Assembly (NCBI RefSeq): GCF_003574135.1
Contig: NZ_AP018341.1
Coordinates: forward strand, 2,083,740 to 2,147,739
Source of the DNA: a cyanobacterium endosymbiont of Rhopalodia gibberula
GTDB lineage: Bacteria > Cyanobacteriota > Cyanobacteriia > Cyanobacteriales > Microcystaceae
Length of the DNA: 64,000 nt
Direction: 5' to 3'
Shown here: positions 21,385-31,419 of the stretch, piece by piece
How the letters are laid out: each line of letters begins with the position of its first letter
Numbering within the stretch: position 1 is the stretch's first letter
Position numbers and translations under genes: made by a program
Notes under the pieces: generated by a model
The model's database searches: none
What the model saw: only the letters and a program-made list of their open reading frames with translations
What the model was told of the DNA's origin: nothing

Positions 21385-21495
21385 TTAAACAGAAATTTCA
21401 CTAAAACCACGAATTCTGTGATTAGAGAATTCATCGATGAATGACATATCTTTAACCCCAGTATCAGCTACTATGTTTTTGAACATATCTTTCAT
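21385..21495 (-). CDS. Possible 36-residue peptide or remnant upstream of clpS
   Basis: An ATG at 21495 with AAGGAAAT about 6-13 bases upstream opens a 36-codon frame. It begins MKDMFKNIVADTG, contains MSFIDEFSNHRIRGFSEI, and stops with TAA. After that stop the same frame stays open for another 40 codons. This pattern fits either a tiny real gene or the first part of an eroded longer one. The peptide is mixed and hydrophilic, unlike the A+T-driven Lys/Asn/Ile strings of random frames here. I do not recognise it. Confidence 0.3.
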   Translation of the reverse strand: MKDMFKNIVADTGVKDMSFIDEFSNHRIRGFSEISV

Positions 21496-21522
21496 AATTT
21501 AGATTTCCTTAATTGTTAAGCC

Positions 21523-21577
21523 AATGGGAACTATCAAAAAGTTATAGATTTAACGTAACTTTTTGATAGTTCCCATT
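21523..21577. repeat. Perfect 22-bp hairpin upstream of clpS region
   Basis: Arms 21523-21544 and 21556-21577 are exact reverse complements with an 11-nt loop. It sits just upstream of the small frame at 21495. No intact gene ends into it from either side. Confidence 0.75.
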
Positions 21578-22564
21578 CATCAAGAACATTGAAATCACCA
21601 GCTACCAAAGGATAACTAGTCTAGCGTAGATATATAGTTTATAGACTCTAGAAAAGCTAAATAAAAAAGATTAGTATAAGTATTTACTCCAGGAAAAACT
21701 AATTCAGATACTTATTCAAATAATTGAAGTCCTGCTTGTCTTAAAAACTTCAGGATAATTGGTATAAATGACCACAGCCGCATTGATACCAGATATACTA
21801 GGAAATAGTCATTAAGTCTATCCATCGCGTTCCAACTCATATAACGTACGGTCAGATCATAATTTCTAATTAGATTAGTAACTGCGTCAACAATTTTTTA
21901 TAGACTACTATGAAGTAGTAATGTTTTTTTCTATATGTCATCTAACAAGGCTGAACCTTTATTTGAATTTACTTCCTAAGTTTTTTAAAGAATAAAAATA
22001 TATTTAATTATTGAGATGTTCTTTATCTAAGAATTTGGTCTTTTTTTCTAAAAAGGGTGGAACAGTGATTAAATAGTAATGTATTAATACATGCTAACTA
22101 TTTCAAAGTAATTGCCATAGATAAATTCTAAAGTTATGTTAATATTAGTTAATTAGAGTTTTTATTATTAACTGATATTATTTTTTAGTTTAAGTGTATT
22201 TCTCAACACTAAGAAGAAAAAGACTTTATGTAAGTAAAGTGAAGTCCTAAAAATATATTTAAAAAAATATTATAGAACTAATACAATTAAATTATTAGTA
22301 ATGATGTGGAAAATAAAAAAAATTGCCACTTATTTAAAAGGGGTTTTCTCGACAGTTTCTACAACAATTTACTGATTGAACAAAATTGGGTTGATGGGGT
22401 TATTACGATTATGAGTATGCTCCGCAAAATAGGAGAAAAATAAAAATATTTTCAAAACTTGTCAAATTCGCGTTAACATAGTGTTGTCCATTTATGTCCG
22501 ACTACTTAGGTTGCAGAGTAGCTTCAAAACTTTGCATTATCTACAGATTTAAACAAGGATGCCT

Positions 22565-22606
22565 GTATCATGGAATACAAAATATCTTGTGACCTATCTT
22601 TAGGGT
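22565..22606 (+). promoter_or_regulatory. NtcA-activated class II promoter of glnA
   Basis: GTATCATGGAATAC at 22565-22578 matches the NtcA consensus GTA-N8-TAC exactly. After precisely 22 bases comes TAGGGT at 22601-22606, which fits the TA-N3-T form of the -10 box. This is the canonical spacing for NtcA-dependent promoters in cyanobacteria. It predicts a transcript start near 22613, about 30 bases before the ATG. Established knowledge: NtcA with 2-oxoglutarate activates glnA under nitrogen limitation. Confidence 0.88.
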
Positions 22607-22642
22607 TGGTGGTTTGAGGCTGAATAAAATAGGAGTCTGTCC

Positions 22643-24064
22643 ATGGCTAAAACCCCTCAAGAAGTCTTGAAAATAGTTCAAGACAACAACATAAAAATTG
22701 TTGACCTGAAATTCATTGATACCCCAGGGATTTGGCAACATTGCTCATTCTACTACAATCAAATTGACGAAAGTTCTTTTGTCGATGGGGTTCCCTTCGA
22801 CGGTTCGAGTATTCGGGGGTGGAAAGCCATCAACGAGTCTGATATGGTCATGATTCCCGATCCGACGACGGCTTGGATCGATCCCTTTTATGAAGAACCT
22901 ACCCTCAGTATGATTTGTAGTATCAAGGAACCTCGTACAGGAGAATGGTACAGCCGCGATCCTCGTACCATTGCTGCTAGAGCGGTTGAATTTCTCAAAA
23001 CTACGGGGATTGGCGACACTGCTTTTTTTGGACCTGAAGCTGAATTCTTTGTCTTCGATGATGTTCGTTTTGACCAAACTGAGAGTAAAGGATATTACTA
23101 CATAGACAGTGTGGAAGGACGTTGGAATACAGGACGCAAAGAAGACGGTGGAAATCTCGCCTATAAACCTGGCTACAAACAGGGTTACTTTCCTGTACCT
23201 CCGACAGATACCCTACAGGATATGCGTACAGAAATGCTGCTGACTATGGCTGAATGTGGAGTACCAATTGAGAAACACCACCACGAAGTAGCTACAGGAG
23301 GACAAAACGAATTAGGTTTTCGTTTTGCTACCCTTGTCGAAGCGGCAGATTATTTAATGACCTACAAATATGTCATAAAAAATGTGGCTAGGAAATATGG
23401 TAAAACCGTGACGTTTATGCCCAAACCCGTGTTCAATGACAATGGTTCTGGGATGCACACTCACCAGTCTATCTGGAAAGATGGACTGCCACTGTTCTGG
23501 GGTGACGGTTACGCGGATTTGAGCAAAATGGCCTTAAATTACATTGGCGGTATTCTTAGGCACGCTCCTGCTTTGTTAGCGTTTACTAATCCCACTACTA
23601 ACTCTTATAAGCGTTTAGTTCCTGGGTTTGAAGCTCCTGTTAACTTAGCTTATTCTCAAGGGAACCGTTCTGCCTCTATCCGTATTCCTTTATCGGGACC
23701 CAACCCTAAAGCTAAACGGTTGGAGTTTCGATGTCCTGATGCTACATGCAACCCCTATTTGGCATTTGCAGCGATGCTATGTGCAGGGATTGATGGAATT
23801 AAGAATGAAATTGATCCAGGGCAGTCTTTAGACGTGGACATCTACGATCTTACCCTTGAAGAGTTAAGTAAGATTCCCTCAACTCCCGGCTCTCTTGAAG
23901 CAGCGCTAGAAGCCCTTGAAAAAGATCAGGCATTCTTGACGAATACAGGAGTTTTCACTAAGGATTTTGTCGAAAGTTGGATTGAATACAAACTTGATAA
24001 TGAAGTTAACCCTTTACGGTTACGTCCTCATCCTTATGAGTTTGCTTTGTACTATGATGTCTAA
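22643..24064 (+). CDS. glnA: Glutamine synthetase type I
   Basis: 473 residues, normal for GSI. It condenses ammonium and glutamate to glutamine with ATP as a cytosolic dodecamer. Visible are [24 protein letters not shown], the metal/substrate segment [54 protein letters not shown] and [20 protein letters not shown]. An AGGAG 8 bases upstream supports the ATG at 22643. In cyanobacteria GS is usually controlled by small inactivating factors and by NtcA rather than adenylylation; the NtcA box here is intact. In a nitrogen-fixing symbiont this enzyme would be the entry point for fixed ammonium. Confidence 0.97.
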   Translation: MAKTPQEVLKIVQDNNIKIVDLKFIDTPGIWQHCSFYYNQIDESSFVDGVPFDGSSIRGWKAINESDMVMIPDPTTAWIDPFYEEPTLSMICSIKEPRTGEWYSRDPRTIAARAVEFLKTTGIGDTAFFGPEAEFFVFDDVRFDQTESKGYYYIDSVEGRWNTGRKEDGGNLAYKPGYKQGYFPVPPTDTLQDMRTEMLLTMAECGVPIEKHHHEVATGGQNELGFRFATLVEAADYLMTYKYVIKNVARKYGKTVTFMPKPVFNDNGSGMHTHQSIWKDGLPLFWGDGYADLSKMALNYIGGILRHAPALLAFTNPTTNSYKRLVPGFEAPVNLAYSQGNRSASIRIPLSGPNPKAKRLEFRCPDATCNPYLAFAAMLCAGIDGIKNEIDPGQSLDVDIYDLTLEELSKIPSTPGSLEAALEALEKDQAFLTNTGVFTKDFVESWIEYKLDNEVNPLRLRPHPYEFALYYDV

Positions 24065-24091
24065 GCTTTTATCAAATAGTTGAATCTTTAT

Positions 24092-24120
24092 AATTGCTGC
24101 CAATGAAGGTGGCAATTTTT
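24092..24120 (+). terminator. Probable rho-independent terminator of glnA
   Basis: AATTG and CCA on the left pair with TGGCAATT on the right around ATGAAGG, with a 3-nt bulge, and a T-run follows. It starts 28 bases past the glnA stop. Confidence 0.65.
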
Positions 24121-24753
24121 AGATTTTATTGATTTTCAATATTATCAACATGATGGCTGATTTGGCCGATTACAGCACGAATAAAAATTTATTGGTTTTC
24201 GTTCAAGATAAATGTTTTACGTGACTTACCATACTTAAACGTAGTTTGAAGGAAATTTATGGAGAGAAAAAGAAGTCGCAGCTTTATGAGAGAAGTAACA
24301 TCTTGCTTAATTTTAGCGCTATGGATATAAAATCTAATCTCGGTCCTACTGAAGTATTTTGTTATCTAAATCACTCCTATTTTTGATGGAGACAACATTA
24401 TTATTTTATTTCTTAATTAGACAGATAGAATTTTTTCAGAAGAAAATATAGTTCTCATTTGATTCAAAGTGAGCAATGGCTATGAAAATTACTTTTATTA
24501 AGTAAGGATACCGAACTTTTAAAGAATATTTAATGTTACAGGTTTTTTCAACGTAAAAAATTATTTCTTAATCTAGTCAATTAGACTTCTTTTGCAGAGC
24601 TTATGCTCTGAGCAATAATATGACTATGGTATCTTTTTAAAGAGTTAGTTAGACAAGATTAGAATTTTGTTGGACGACATTTTAGATTATTGATTTTTAA
24701 GTTAATTTAAGGCAAAATAGATAACTATAAACCAATTTTTTAGTTATTATTAA

Positions 24754-24795
24754 TAACTAATTAAAATTATTGTTAACAATAATTTTAATTAGTTA
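24754..24795. repeat. Second perfect loop-less 42-bp palindrome
   Basis: Bases 24754-24774 are the exact reverse complement of 24775-24795, centred on GTTAAC. It is the same size and layout as the palindrome at 11480-11521 but unrelated in sequence, and lies about 690 bases past glnA. Confidence 0.75.
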
Positions 24796-26029
24796 CTCGT
24801 CATCAATAAAATATGAAGTAAAAGTTAGTGAAACTAATTAACAAAACTTTCTTTTTACTTTGTAAGTATTTTTTAACTAGAAAAATAATCCGCCAACTTG
24901 ATAACATATATTCATATCAAATATTTGATAAATTGAAGTGTGTGTAAATGTTTTGTTAACGTTTTTGCTTGACTTCTCGACTTGAGGTTAAAAGGTTAAC
25001 TAGATTTGTTTCCTGTTGTTTTTAGAGAACCATTATAGTCTTGATTGTTGGTAGTTATTATTTTAGATAATTGTTAACCTCGTTGTATTTTTACTTAGAT
25101 ATTAAGAATGAAAACTATATTTTTAAATATCTTTAAAACTAAATTTTTTAAAAAAAACTAAAAACAGATTTATTTAGAGGAAAAATCTAAAACACTAGAG
25201 AAATAATTTTATAACAGTACTGGTAGACATAAAAAGATAGTGGCAGAGTGTTTGTTCAGTTATAGTTCAGATTTACTTAGCTAAATAAAAGATGTCAATA
25301 TAAATTTGTAGATTTTCTATAAAAAGATTAATCTTGAAAAGCTTTTTAATATTAAAGTAACATCGGATAGACCTCTAATTATAAAACAGATTAATAAAGA
25401 GTTAAATAAAAAAAGAGTCTGAGTGAAAGAGCAAGAAAAAAACTAAAAAATAAAAGAAAAAGAAATAAGAAATTAGCTACGATAACTTATAAATAAGTAT
25501 TCCTAAATTAAAAAATATAGATTTTGGGCAGAAAAAATGAACAAAAATAGAGAAAAAAATATCCTAAATTTTAGAGAAAATAAGAGATTTTATTGAAACT
25601 AAAACAATGAGTGATAAGGTTTTCGTTCAATTCCTATTGTGGACAGAAACTAATTACCAAAATTTTCTGAGTAGTTTTAAACTAATAAGTGGATGAACTT
25701 ACGAAATTAAAATTTATCATAGTAATTGAATTACCCAAGAAGTGGTGGAAGAGATCAATAAAAAATTAAATTTATTTAAATACAAACTTATGGCTTAACC
25801 AACTTTAATAAGTTTATAAGGAGAGTCTTATTAAACTGGTATTTTTTATATTCAACTCAATTAGACCCAGCCTCGGAAAGTTCTATAAGTCAATAAAGCA
25901 CTTATATAACTCATAAGTAGTCGAATTTAAAATAAACGGCTTGATACTAAAAAAATTTAATAAAAATGAAAATTACCACTATTTTTAATTTCCTTCTTCT
26001 CATGCCTAACTTAAATTGTATCCGAAGAC

Positions 26030-27652
26030 TTAATTTTGAATTCTGGTAATTAAATACCAATTGGGAAAGACTTCATCCAATGGGTAAACATATTCCAGGG
26101 GAAGTTTTTGCCAAGTTTCTAAGGTAATGAGAAAATAGGGATCAGGTAGAGTATGCCAGTACCGCAAAAGAGTTTCAGGAGTTGTTGGGATAACATGGTG
26201 ATCGCTATAAAAATTTAATGCTTGATTTTCTTGGGCTAAATCAGCATATACCACTTTGTGGGGAGGAACCCTATTCCTTAACATCTGCGCTAAGGGTTGA
26301 ATGAATTTCTGAGACTGAATTTCCCCATTCCAGTAGGGAGAATTCACTAACAACATCAACGACACATACATCCCCCAAAACAATATGATGATAAACTGAC
26401 GATTACGACAAGTGATGAAAATTGCTGTTGTGGCAAAAGTAGAAGCTGCAACAGCCAAAACGAGCATTAAAGACAAGCGGTAGGATGAATTGCCAAAATT
26501 GACAGGAAAATTAAGCCAAAAACTAAAAAAACTTAGACTAACTAACCCAAATAAAATAAACAAGGCTATTTGCCAAAATTTGGGATAAGGTAGTTTACTT
26601 GGCCCATCAAAAACTTCTGCCAACACAAGTCCGCCTGCTAAAGCCAAAGGAGGATAAAGGGGTATCAGATAGCTTATTCCAGGCAAGGGTAACACAGTAA
26701 AAATTATTAAATAACTGCCGCCCCAAACTAAAATTAATTTTGCCCATCCCCATATCAAAGATTTTCTTGCTAACTCCAGTCCAGAATAGGCGAAAATTAG
26801 CCAAGGGAAGGAAAAAGTGACAAATTGTAGTCCATAGAGACTCCATAATCCTCGAAAGATTCCTTGGTGTTCTTGAAAAGGAACTAGAAAGATTCCCTCA
26901 ATCGAGGCTGAACCAAACAAGATCCATTGGCAACCATACCAGGTAATCGCTGGTATTAACCCCAAGATGATTCCTAGCCAGAAATAGTCACTGTTTAACA
27001 GTCGTGGGGTATCCCATACCAGAAAAAGCAAAATAGCAACACTCACACATAAGCTTATGACTCCTTGGGTGAGGAATAAACACGAAAGACTTAAACCTAC
27101 CCCAATAGACCAACGAAGATCTCGGCGTGATCGCAAAACGCACCACATTGTGAGAATTTCAAAACAAATAACTGCTCCATCCAACCAAGCTGACCGCCCT
27201 TGGCGCACTACAGGAAATAGGGTTAAAAAAATCAAGGCGGAAAACAAAGCTGGCATTCGTCTACCAAACGCCTCGCGTCCGAGACCATAGAGCAAGGGAA
27301 TGGAAAGAGCAGCTAGTATTCCACCTGACAAGCGGGTTGTTTCTTCTCCGACCCCTCCCCAAAGATAAGTAAGAGCAATAAAAAAAATACCTAAAGGGGG
27401 GTGCTGATGATAGGATTCACCCCAAAGAGTCGGAAAGAGCCATCGACCCGATAAAAAGTTATTATTGACCATTTCCTTAGCCATCTGAGCTACTAAACTT
27501 TCTTGCCCATCGAGAAAAGGGGACGCTAAATTAAAACTAAACAGGGGGAAAGCTGTTAAGAATAATCCAGCCCAAACCGAAAATTCTCGCCAGTGATTTT
27601 CTGGTGGTCCTTGGTCCTGTGATTTATTCCAAACAAATGTCAGATGATTCAT
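26030..27652 (-). CDS. PMT/ArnT-type membrane glycosyltransferase
   Basis: About 540 residues from the ATG at 27652; the frame continues upstream to a TTG at 27748 (572 residues) without a better ribosome site, so the start is uncertain. A first membrane helix leads into SPFLDGQESLVAQMAKEMV, the acidic first periplasmic loop of GT-C enzymes. Then come LWGESYHQHPPLGIFFIALTY and LSGGILAALSIPLLYGLGRE, followed by about ten more hydrophobic helices and a C-terminal soluble tail. Family enzymes transfer sugars from lipid-phosphate donors to proteins or lipids outside the cytoplasmic membrane. The acceptor is unknown. Convergent with nothing; its 5' end faces the antiporter gene. Confidence 0.85.
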   Translation of the reverse strand: MNHLTFVWNKSQDQGPPENHWREFSVWAGLFLTAFPLFSFNLASPFLDGQESLVAQMAKEMVNNNFLSGRWLFPTLWGESYHQHPPLGIFFIALTYLWGGVGEETTRLSGGILAALSIPLLYGLGREAFGRRMPALFSALIFLTLFPVVRQGRSAWLDGAVICFEILTMWCVLRSRRDLRWSIGVGLSLSCLFLTQGVISLCVSVAILLFLVWDTPRLLNSDYFWLGIILGLIPAITWYGCQWILFGSASIEGIFLVPFQEHQGIFRGLWSLYGLQFVTFSFPWLIFAYSGLELARKSLIWGWAKLILVWGGSYLIIFTVLPLPGISYLIPLYPPLALAGGLVLAEVFDGPSKLPYPKFWQIALFILFGLVSLSFFSFWLNFPVNFGNSSYRLSLMLVLAVAASTFATTAIFITCRNRQFIIILFWGMYVSLMLLVNSPYWNGEIQSQKFIQPLAQMLRNRVPPHKVVYADLAQENQALNFYSDHHVIPTTPETLLRYWHTLPDPYFLITLETWQKLPLEYVYPLDEVFPNWYLITRIQN

Positions 27653-27963
27653 CTTAGGGAAATAAAGGTGATAAATAAGAGACAAAAAGAATACTAGGAT
27701 GATCGAGTGTTCCCTAGAAGCTGAACCAATCACATTTATCGGATTCAATATCTAGTATTGGTCCATCATTTAATTTAATTGTTGACTGGATGACGGCTTC
27801 TAGAATCTAAATGTTAGAATACCCAGAGTGACTATGAAACTGTAAAGTCCTATTATTTTAATATTTAGGGAAAATTTGAGGCTGCAATAAGCTATTAATT
27901 TGAAGCTGAAAGTCATCGATAGTAATCGTCCCTTTAAACATTGCCGGCCACTGAAGTAAGCCT

Positions 27964-29913
27964 ATGGAAGGATCGTTTCAACTGACCCTGCAAATTGTGA
28001 TCGCTGTTCTTGCTGGCATTACTGCCCAAGTGACCGCTGAATTTTTCAAGGTTCCAAGTATTGTTTTTTTGCTACTGTTTGGAATTTTACTTGGACCTGA
28101 TGTCTTGAACTTTCTCTATCCTCATCAACTAGGAGTAGGACTAGAAGTTTTGGTTGCCTTATCTGTGGCTATTATTTTATTCGAAGGAGGATTAAGCCTA
28201 GAACTGCGAGATTTAGGAAAAGTATCAGGTAGCTTGCAAAATCTCGTCACCATTGGTATTCTTGTTACCTTAATTGGTGGCGGTATGGCAGCCCATTGGT
28301 TGGCGGAATTTCCCTGGTCTATTGCTTTTCTCTACGCGGCGTTAGTGGTAGTTACCGGACCTACAGTAATTAGTCCCTTACTTAAACAGGTTTCAGTGGA
28401 TCGTCAAGTGGCTACTCTTCTCGAAAGCGAAGGAGTTCTCATTGATCCGGTAGGAGCCATCTTAGCAGTGGTAGTTTTAGATACTATTCTGAACAGTAAT
28501 GCAAGTCCGGTAGAAATTTTTGGTAGCGTTCTCCTACGATTAGGGATTGGAGCAATTATTGGGGGACTTAGTGGAGCTTTACTGGGCTTTATCCTTAAAA
28601 ATACCAGTTTTATTTCAGAAGATTTGAAAAATCTGGTTGTTTTAGCGGGAGTCTGGGGATTATTTGGACTAGCTCAACTCAGTCGCAGTGAATCGGGACT
28701 GATGGCTACCGTGGTTGCCGGAATTGTAGTTAGAGCTTCCTCTGTTCCAGAAGAACGCTTATTACGGCGGTTTAAAGAACAATTAACTGTTCTTTGTGTC
28801 TCGGTTCTCTTCATTCTTTTGGCAGCTGATCTTTCCATTGATAGTATTTTTGCTTTAGGATGGGGAAGTGTGTTCACCGTTCTCATCCTGATGTTAGTGG
28901 TCAGACCGCTCAGTGTTGTTCTGTGTACATGGAACAGTGATCTTCATTGGCGGCAAAAACTCTTTTTAGCTTGGATTGCCCCACGAGGAATTGTTTCGGC
29001 CTCTGTTGCTTCCTTATTTGCCATTTTACTAACAGAAAAGGGGATTAACGGTGGAGAGTCGATTAAGGCCTTAGTGTTCTTAACGATTATGATGACTGTC
29101 TTTGTTCAAGGATTATCAGCCCGTTGGGTTGCCAAAGCATTAAAGATTAATTCTATAGAGGCTACCGGGGCAGTTATTGTCGGGGGTAACGATATAGGAC
29201 GCTTAATTGGAAGACTATTTCAACAACAGGGAGAGTCTGTTGTGTTGATTGATACAGATCCTGAAGCATGTCAGCAAGCTGAAGCTGAAGGTTTATCAGT
29301 ATTTCAAAGCAGTGGACTAGATCCTGACGTTCTAGAACAAGCAGGGATCGATTCAATGGGAAATTTTATGGCTTTGACCAGTAATGGAGAAGTCAATCTT
29401 GTCTTAGCTCAGCGAGCGGTGGAAGAATTTCAACCCCCTAGAGTATTTGCAGTCTTTCCGAGTAATACACCTAATAATTCTACGACAAACAAAACCAAAG
29501 TTAATGCAGCTTTCATAGACCAACAATTAATTAAAACTTGGAATCAATACTTGCGGGAAGAACAAATGAAGTTAGGGAAAACCCAATTTAAAGAACCTGG
29601 ACTTTCCTTACAACAAGCTCATTTTCAAGCCTTGATTCGATCAGGAGAACTATTACCTCTATTAATCAAACGACAAGGAAGCTTACAGGTGGTTAAAGCG
29701 ACTCAAGATTGGCAACAAGATGATGAAATTATTTATCTACTTCATGATCCTCGTCCCAAACTGCTTAAACGCCTATCCGGTGGTATTAAAAGTTCTAAGG
29801 AGTTGAAAGAGTTGGTAGTAGAGCCTTTACCAGAAGTCGAAGAAGTCCCCATTGCTTCCCCTGTGGATGAATCTACTAGGGAGAACTTTTTTCAACAGAC
29901 CGTGAACTCTTAA
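27964..29913 (+). CDS. CPA1-type Na+(K+)/H+ antiporter with C-terminal TrkA-N-like domain
   Basis: 649 residues. Residues about 8-395 carry some 12 membrane helices with FLLLFGILLGPDVLNFLYP, ILFEGGLSLEL, VVTGPTVISPLL, ESEGVLIDPVGAILAVVVLD (conserved ion-site Asp region) and WIAPRGIVSASVASLFA. From about 400 there is a nucleotide-binding fold, GAVIVGGNDIGRLIGRLFQQ, with VVLIDTDPEAC, a regulatory RCK/TrkA-N-like module. It sits in the inner or thylakoid membrane and exchanges monovalent cations for protons. The ATG at 27964 is well placed. A 40-residue membrane peptide follows by 96 bases on the same strand. Confidence 0.93.
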   Translation: MEGSFQLTLQIVIAVLAGITAQVTAEFFKVPSIVFLLLFGILLGPDVLNFLYPHQLGVGLEVLVALSVAIILFEGGLSLELRDLGKVSGSLQNLVTIGILVTLIGGGMAAHWLAEFPWSIAFLYAALVVVTGPTVISPLLKQVSVDRQVATLLESEGVLIDPVGAILAVVVLDTILNSNASPVEIFGSVLLRLGIGAIIGGLSGALLGFILKNTSFISEDLKNLVVLAGVWGLFGLAQLSRSESGLMATVVAGIVVRASSVPEERLLRRFKEQLTVLCVSVLFILLAADLSIDSIFALGWGSVFTVLILMLVVRPLSVVLCTWNSDLHWRQKLFLAWIAPRGIVSASVASLFAILLTEKGINGGESIKALVFLTIMMTVFVQGLSARWVAKALKINSIEATGAVIVGGNDIGRLIGRLFQQQGESVVLIDTDPEACQQAEAEGLSVFQSSGLDPDVLEQAGIDSMGNFMALTSNGEVNLVLAQRAVEEFQPPRVFAVFPSNTPNNSTTNKTKVNAAFIDQQLIKTWNQYLREEQMKLGKTQFKEPGLSLQQAHFQALIRSGELLPLLIKRQGSLQVVKATQDWQQDDEIIYLLHDPRPKLLKRLSGGIKSSKELKELVVEPLPEVEEVPIASPVDESTRENFFQQTVNS

Positions 29914-30009
29914 GAAAGTTATCACTTTTGAAGGCATCAAAAACATCAACAGCTATACTATTTGTTGTTCGACATTAAAGAATTAGAGTAGGAAGTCACT
30001 CAATATATT

Positions 30010-30132
30010 ATGGATGTTAAATTAGTTTTAGTAATTTTGACCGGTTTATTTATTGTTTCGAGCCTCTTTTTCGGAACAAAAAATGGATTCTATAACTCTG
30101 ATGACTACAATGGCAATGGATCGGCTCACTAA
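30010..30132 (+). CDS. 40-residue single-helix membrane protein, possibly NDH-1 subunit NdhP
   Basis: ATG at 30010, stop at 30130-30132, 40 codons. One hydrophobic helix (VKLVLVILTGLFIVSSLFF) is followed by a short polar tail, GTKNGFYNSDDYNGNGSAH. The tail looks strongly constrained (Gly, Asn, Tyr, Asp), unlike the surrounding spacer, and a G-run/C-run terminator follows at once. Cyanobacteria encode several such peptides; size and tail recall NdhP, a 40-residue subunit of the NADPH dehydrogenase complex, but I am naming it from memory of the family, not from an alignment. CDS is confident; the name is not. Confidence 0.72.
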   Translation: MDVKLVLVILTGLFIVSSLFFGTKNGFYNSDDYNGNGSAH

Positions 30133-30140
30133 AGGACTTT

Positions 30141-30190
30141 GGGGGGGGTAAGAACGAAAATAAATAACTCCCCCGGCAGATTTTTGTTTT
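30141..30190 (+). terminator. G-run/C-run terminator after the 40-residue peptide gene
   Basis: Eight G at 30141-30148 can pair with CTCCCCC ending at 30174, followed by a T-rich stretch at 30181-30190. It lies 9 bases after the stop of the small gene. Confidence 0.65.
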
Positions 30191-31419
30191 AAACCTTTTC
30201 TGTTAAGACGACTGACTCAAAGAGTTCATGAATACGAAAGCTCTAACTTCTACTGTTTATTCAATTGGTTTGTACTGTTACTATTTTATCCGGTGATCGC
30301 CAATTAGACTTTTTGAAAATCTAATCATTAAACTACTACCGGTGAGTCACCTACCAGGAGAGAGGGTCTTATTCTTGATCTTATCGAGTACTTCGACGTA
30401 CCTATCTATGCATTTTCTATTACCGTCAGTAAGAAGAATATCCAACTAAAGCACATTCATGAGTCTTCTGCTCAGAGAAGGAGAATGCTGTTACCGGGTT
30501 TTCTCCTAAGATTAGAACAAGGAGTTTTAAGGTTCTTGTGCTCCCATACATCAAATATCAATTTACGAGACAAAATATTAAATACCTGAGTGGATGGCAA
30601 CATAGCCTATGCCTGTGATGTTCACTTAGATTTATTGCCGTAATTTTCTTCCTCTATCAGTTCAAAGTCTTGCTGGGACAACTCTTCTATATTCTTCTTA
30701 AAGAGAATGTTGGTTGATCTCCACAAGGAAGAACATTTGATGTCGAAATCTTAGCCAATTTTGCTGCTGGAAAAACACTAGTTCACTTTAGAGCTTAATT
30801 TCTCTGTGATTTTGGAATTAACATAATTGTCTTCAGTTCAATTCATAGATCTCTATCTTTTAGATGAGCATAATGATGACTGTAATATAACCAAACTTAT
30901 CGGTAATCTATGATTACAACATATTATATTAGTTAATAGTCTCCCCACTTAATTTAGCCGATCTAACTAACTCAAAAAAACTTTACAATCGTTATTAGTC
31001 ACATTCTTCCGCCGTGGAGACTTTAGTTGAACTGCCCATTGAGGATAAATTCCTCTAACTGTCTGCTAAACTAACAGTTTATGAAGGAGAGTTAAACGAA
31101 TTAGAGGAGAACATTATTATAATTCTGTTTAGGGTACTCTATTAAAATCTTCTGGAAAGAATTGATTTTGCCGAGTACTTCTCAGCATCTATTCTTGAAC
31201 TAAACGTAGTCAAACTCAGAAAGTTAGCAAATCAAATTGTTTCTTAACATGTCTTCACCATCGAAGCCAATAGTGTTGGAATTTTCACTTTCCTCTTTAT
31301 AATATTCAAAGTGATTCCAGGGGATGTTGTTGTACATTCTTTGAATACTAAAATTAATAAAGACCAGTAAAATTAAATTATAATAATGGTCTCTGCATCT
31401 TAATTTCTTTTATAAAATT
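30191..31419. other. Spacer with eroded coding sequence upstream of gcvT
   Basis: Less A+T-rich than most spacers here, which suggests a former gene. A plus-strand frame is open for 85 codons (30332-30589, ending in TGA) and includes GLILDLIEYFDVPIYAFSIT. After the TGA it continues with NIAYACDVHLDLLP. A second patch at 31015-31250 reads ETLVELPIEDKFL, stop, LSAKLTVYEGELNELEENI. I cannot assign either to a family. The last 150 bases must hold the gcvT promoter. Confidence 0.45.

Larger units (their letters stand above)
21237..22564. other. 1.3-kb spacer between clpS and the glnA promoter
   Basis: Contains the possible small peptide frame and the 22-bp hairpin described separately. The remainder (21578-22564) is A+T-rich with no recognisable gene. 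Confidence 0.6.
24065..26029. other. 2-kb spacer between glnA and the PMT-type glycosyltransferase
   Basis: Holds the glnA terminator and the 42-bp palindrome at 24754-24795. A patch around 24130-24400 has somewhat more balanced composition but no recognisable peptide. The rest is A+T-rich and featureless. Confidence 0.65.
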
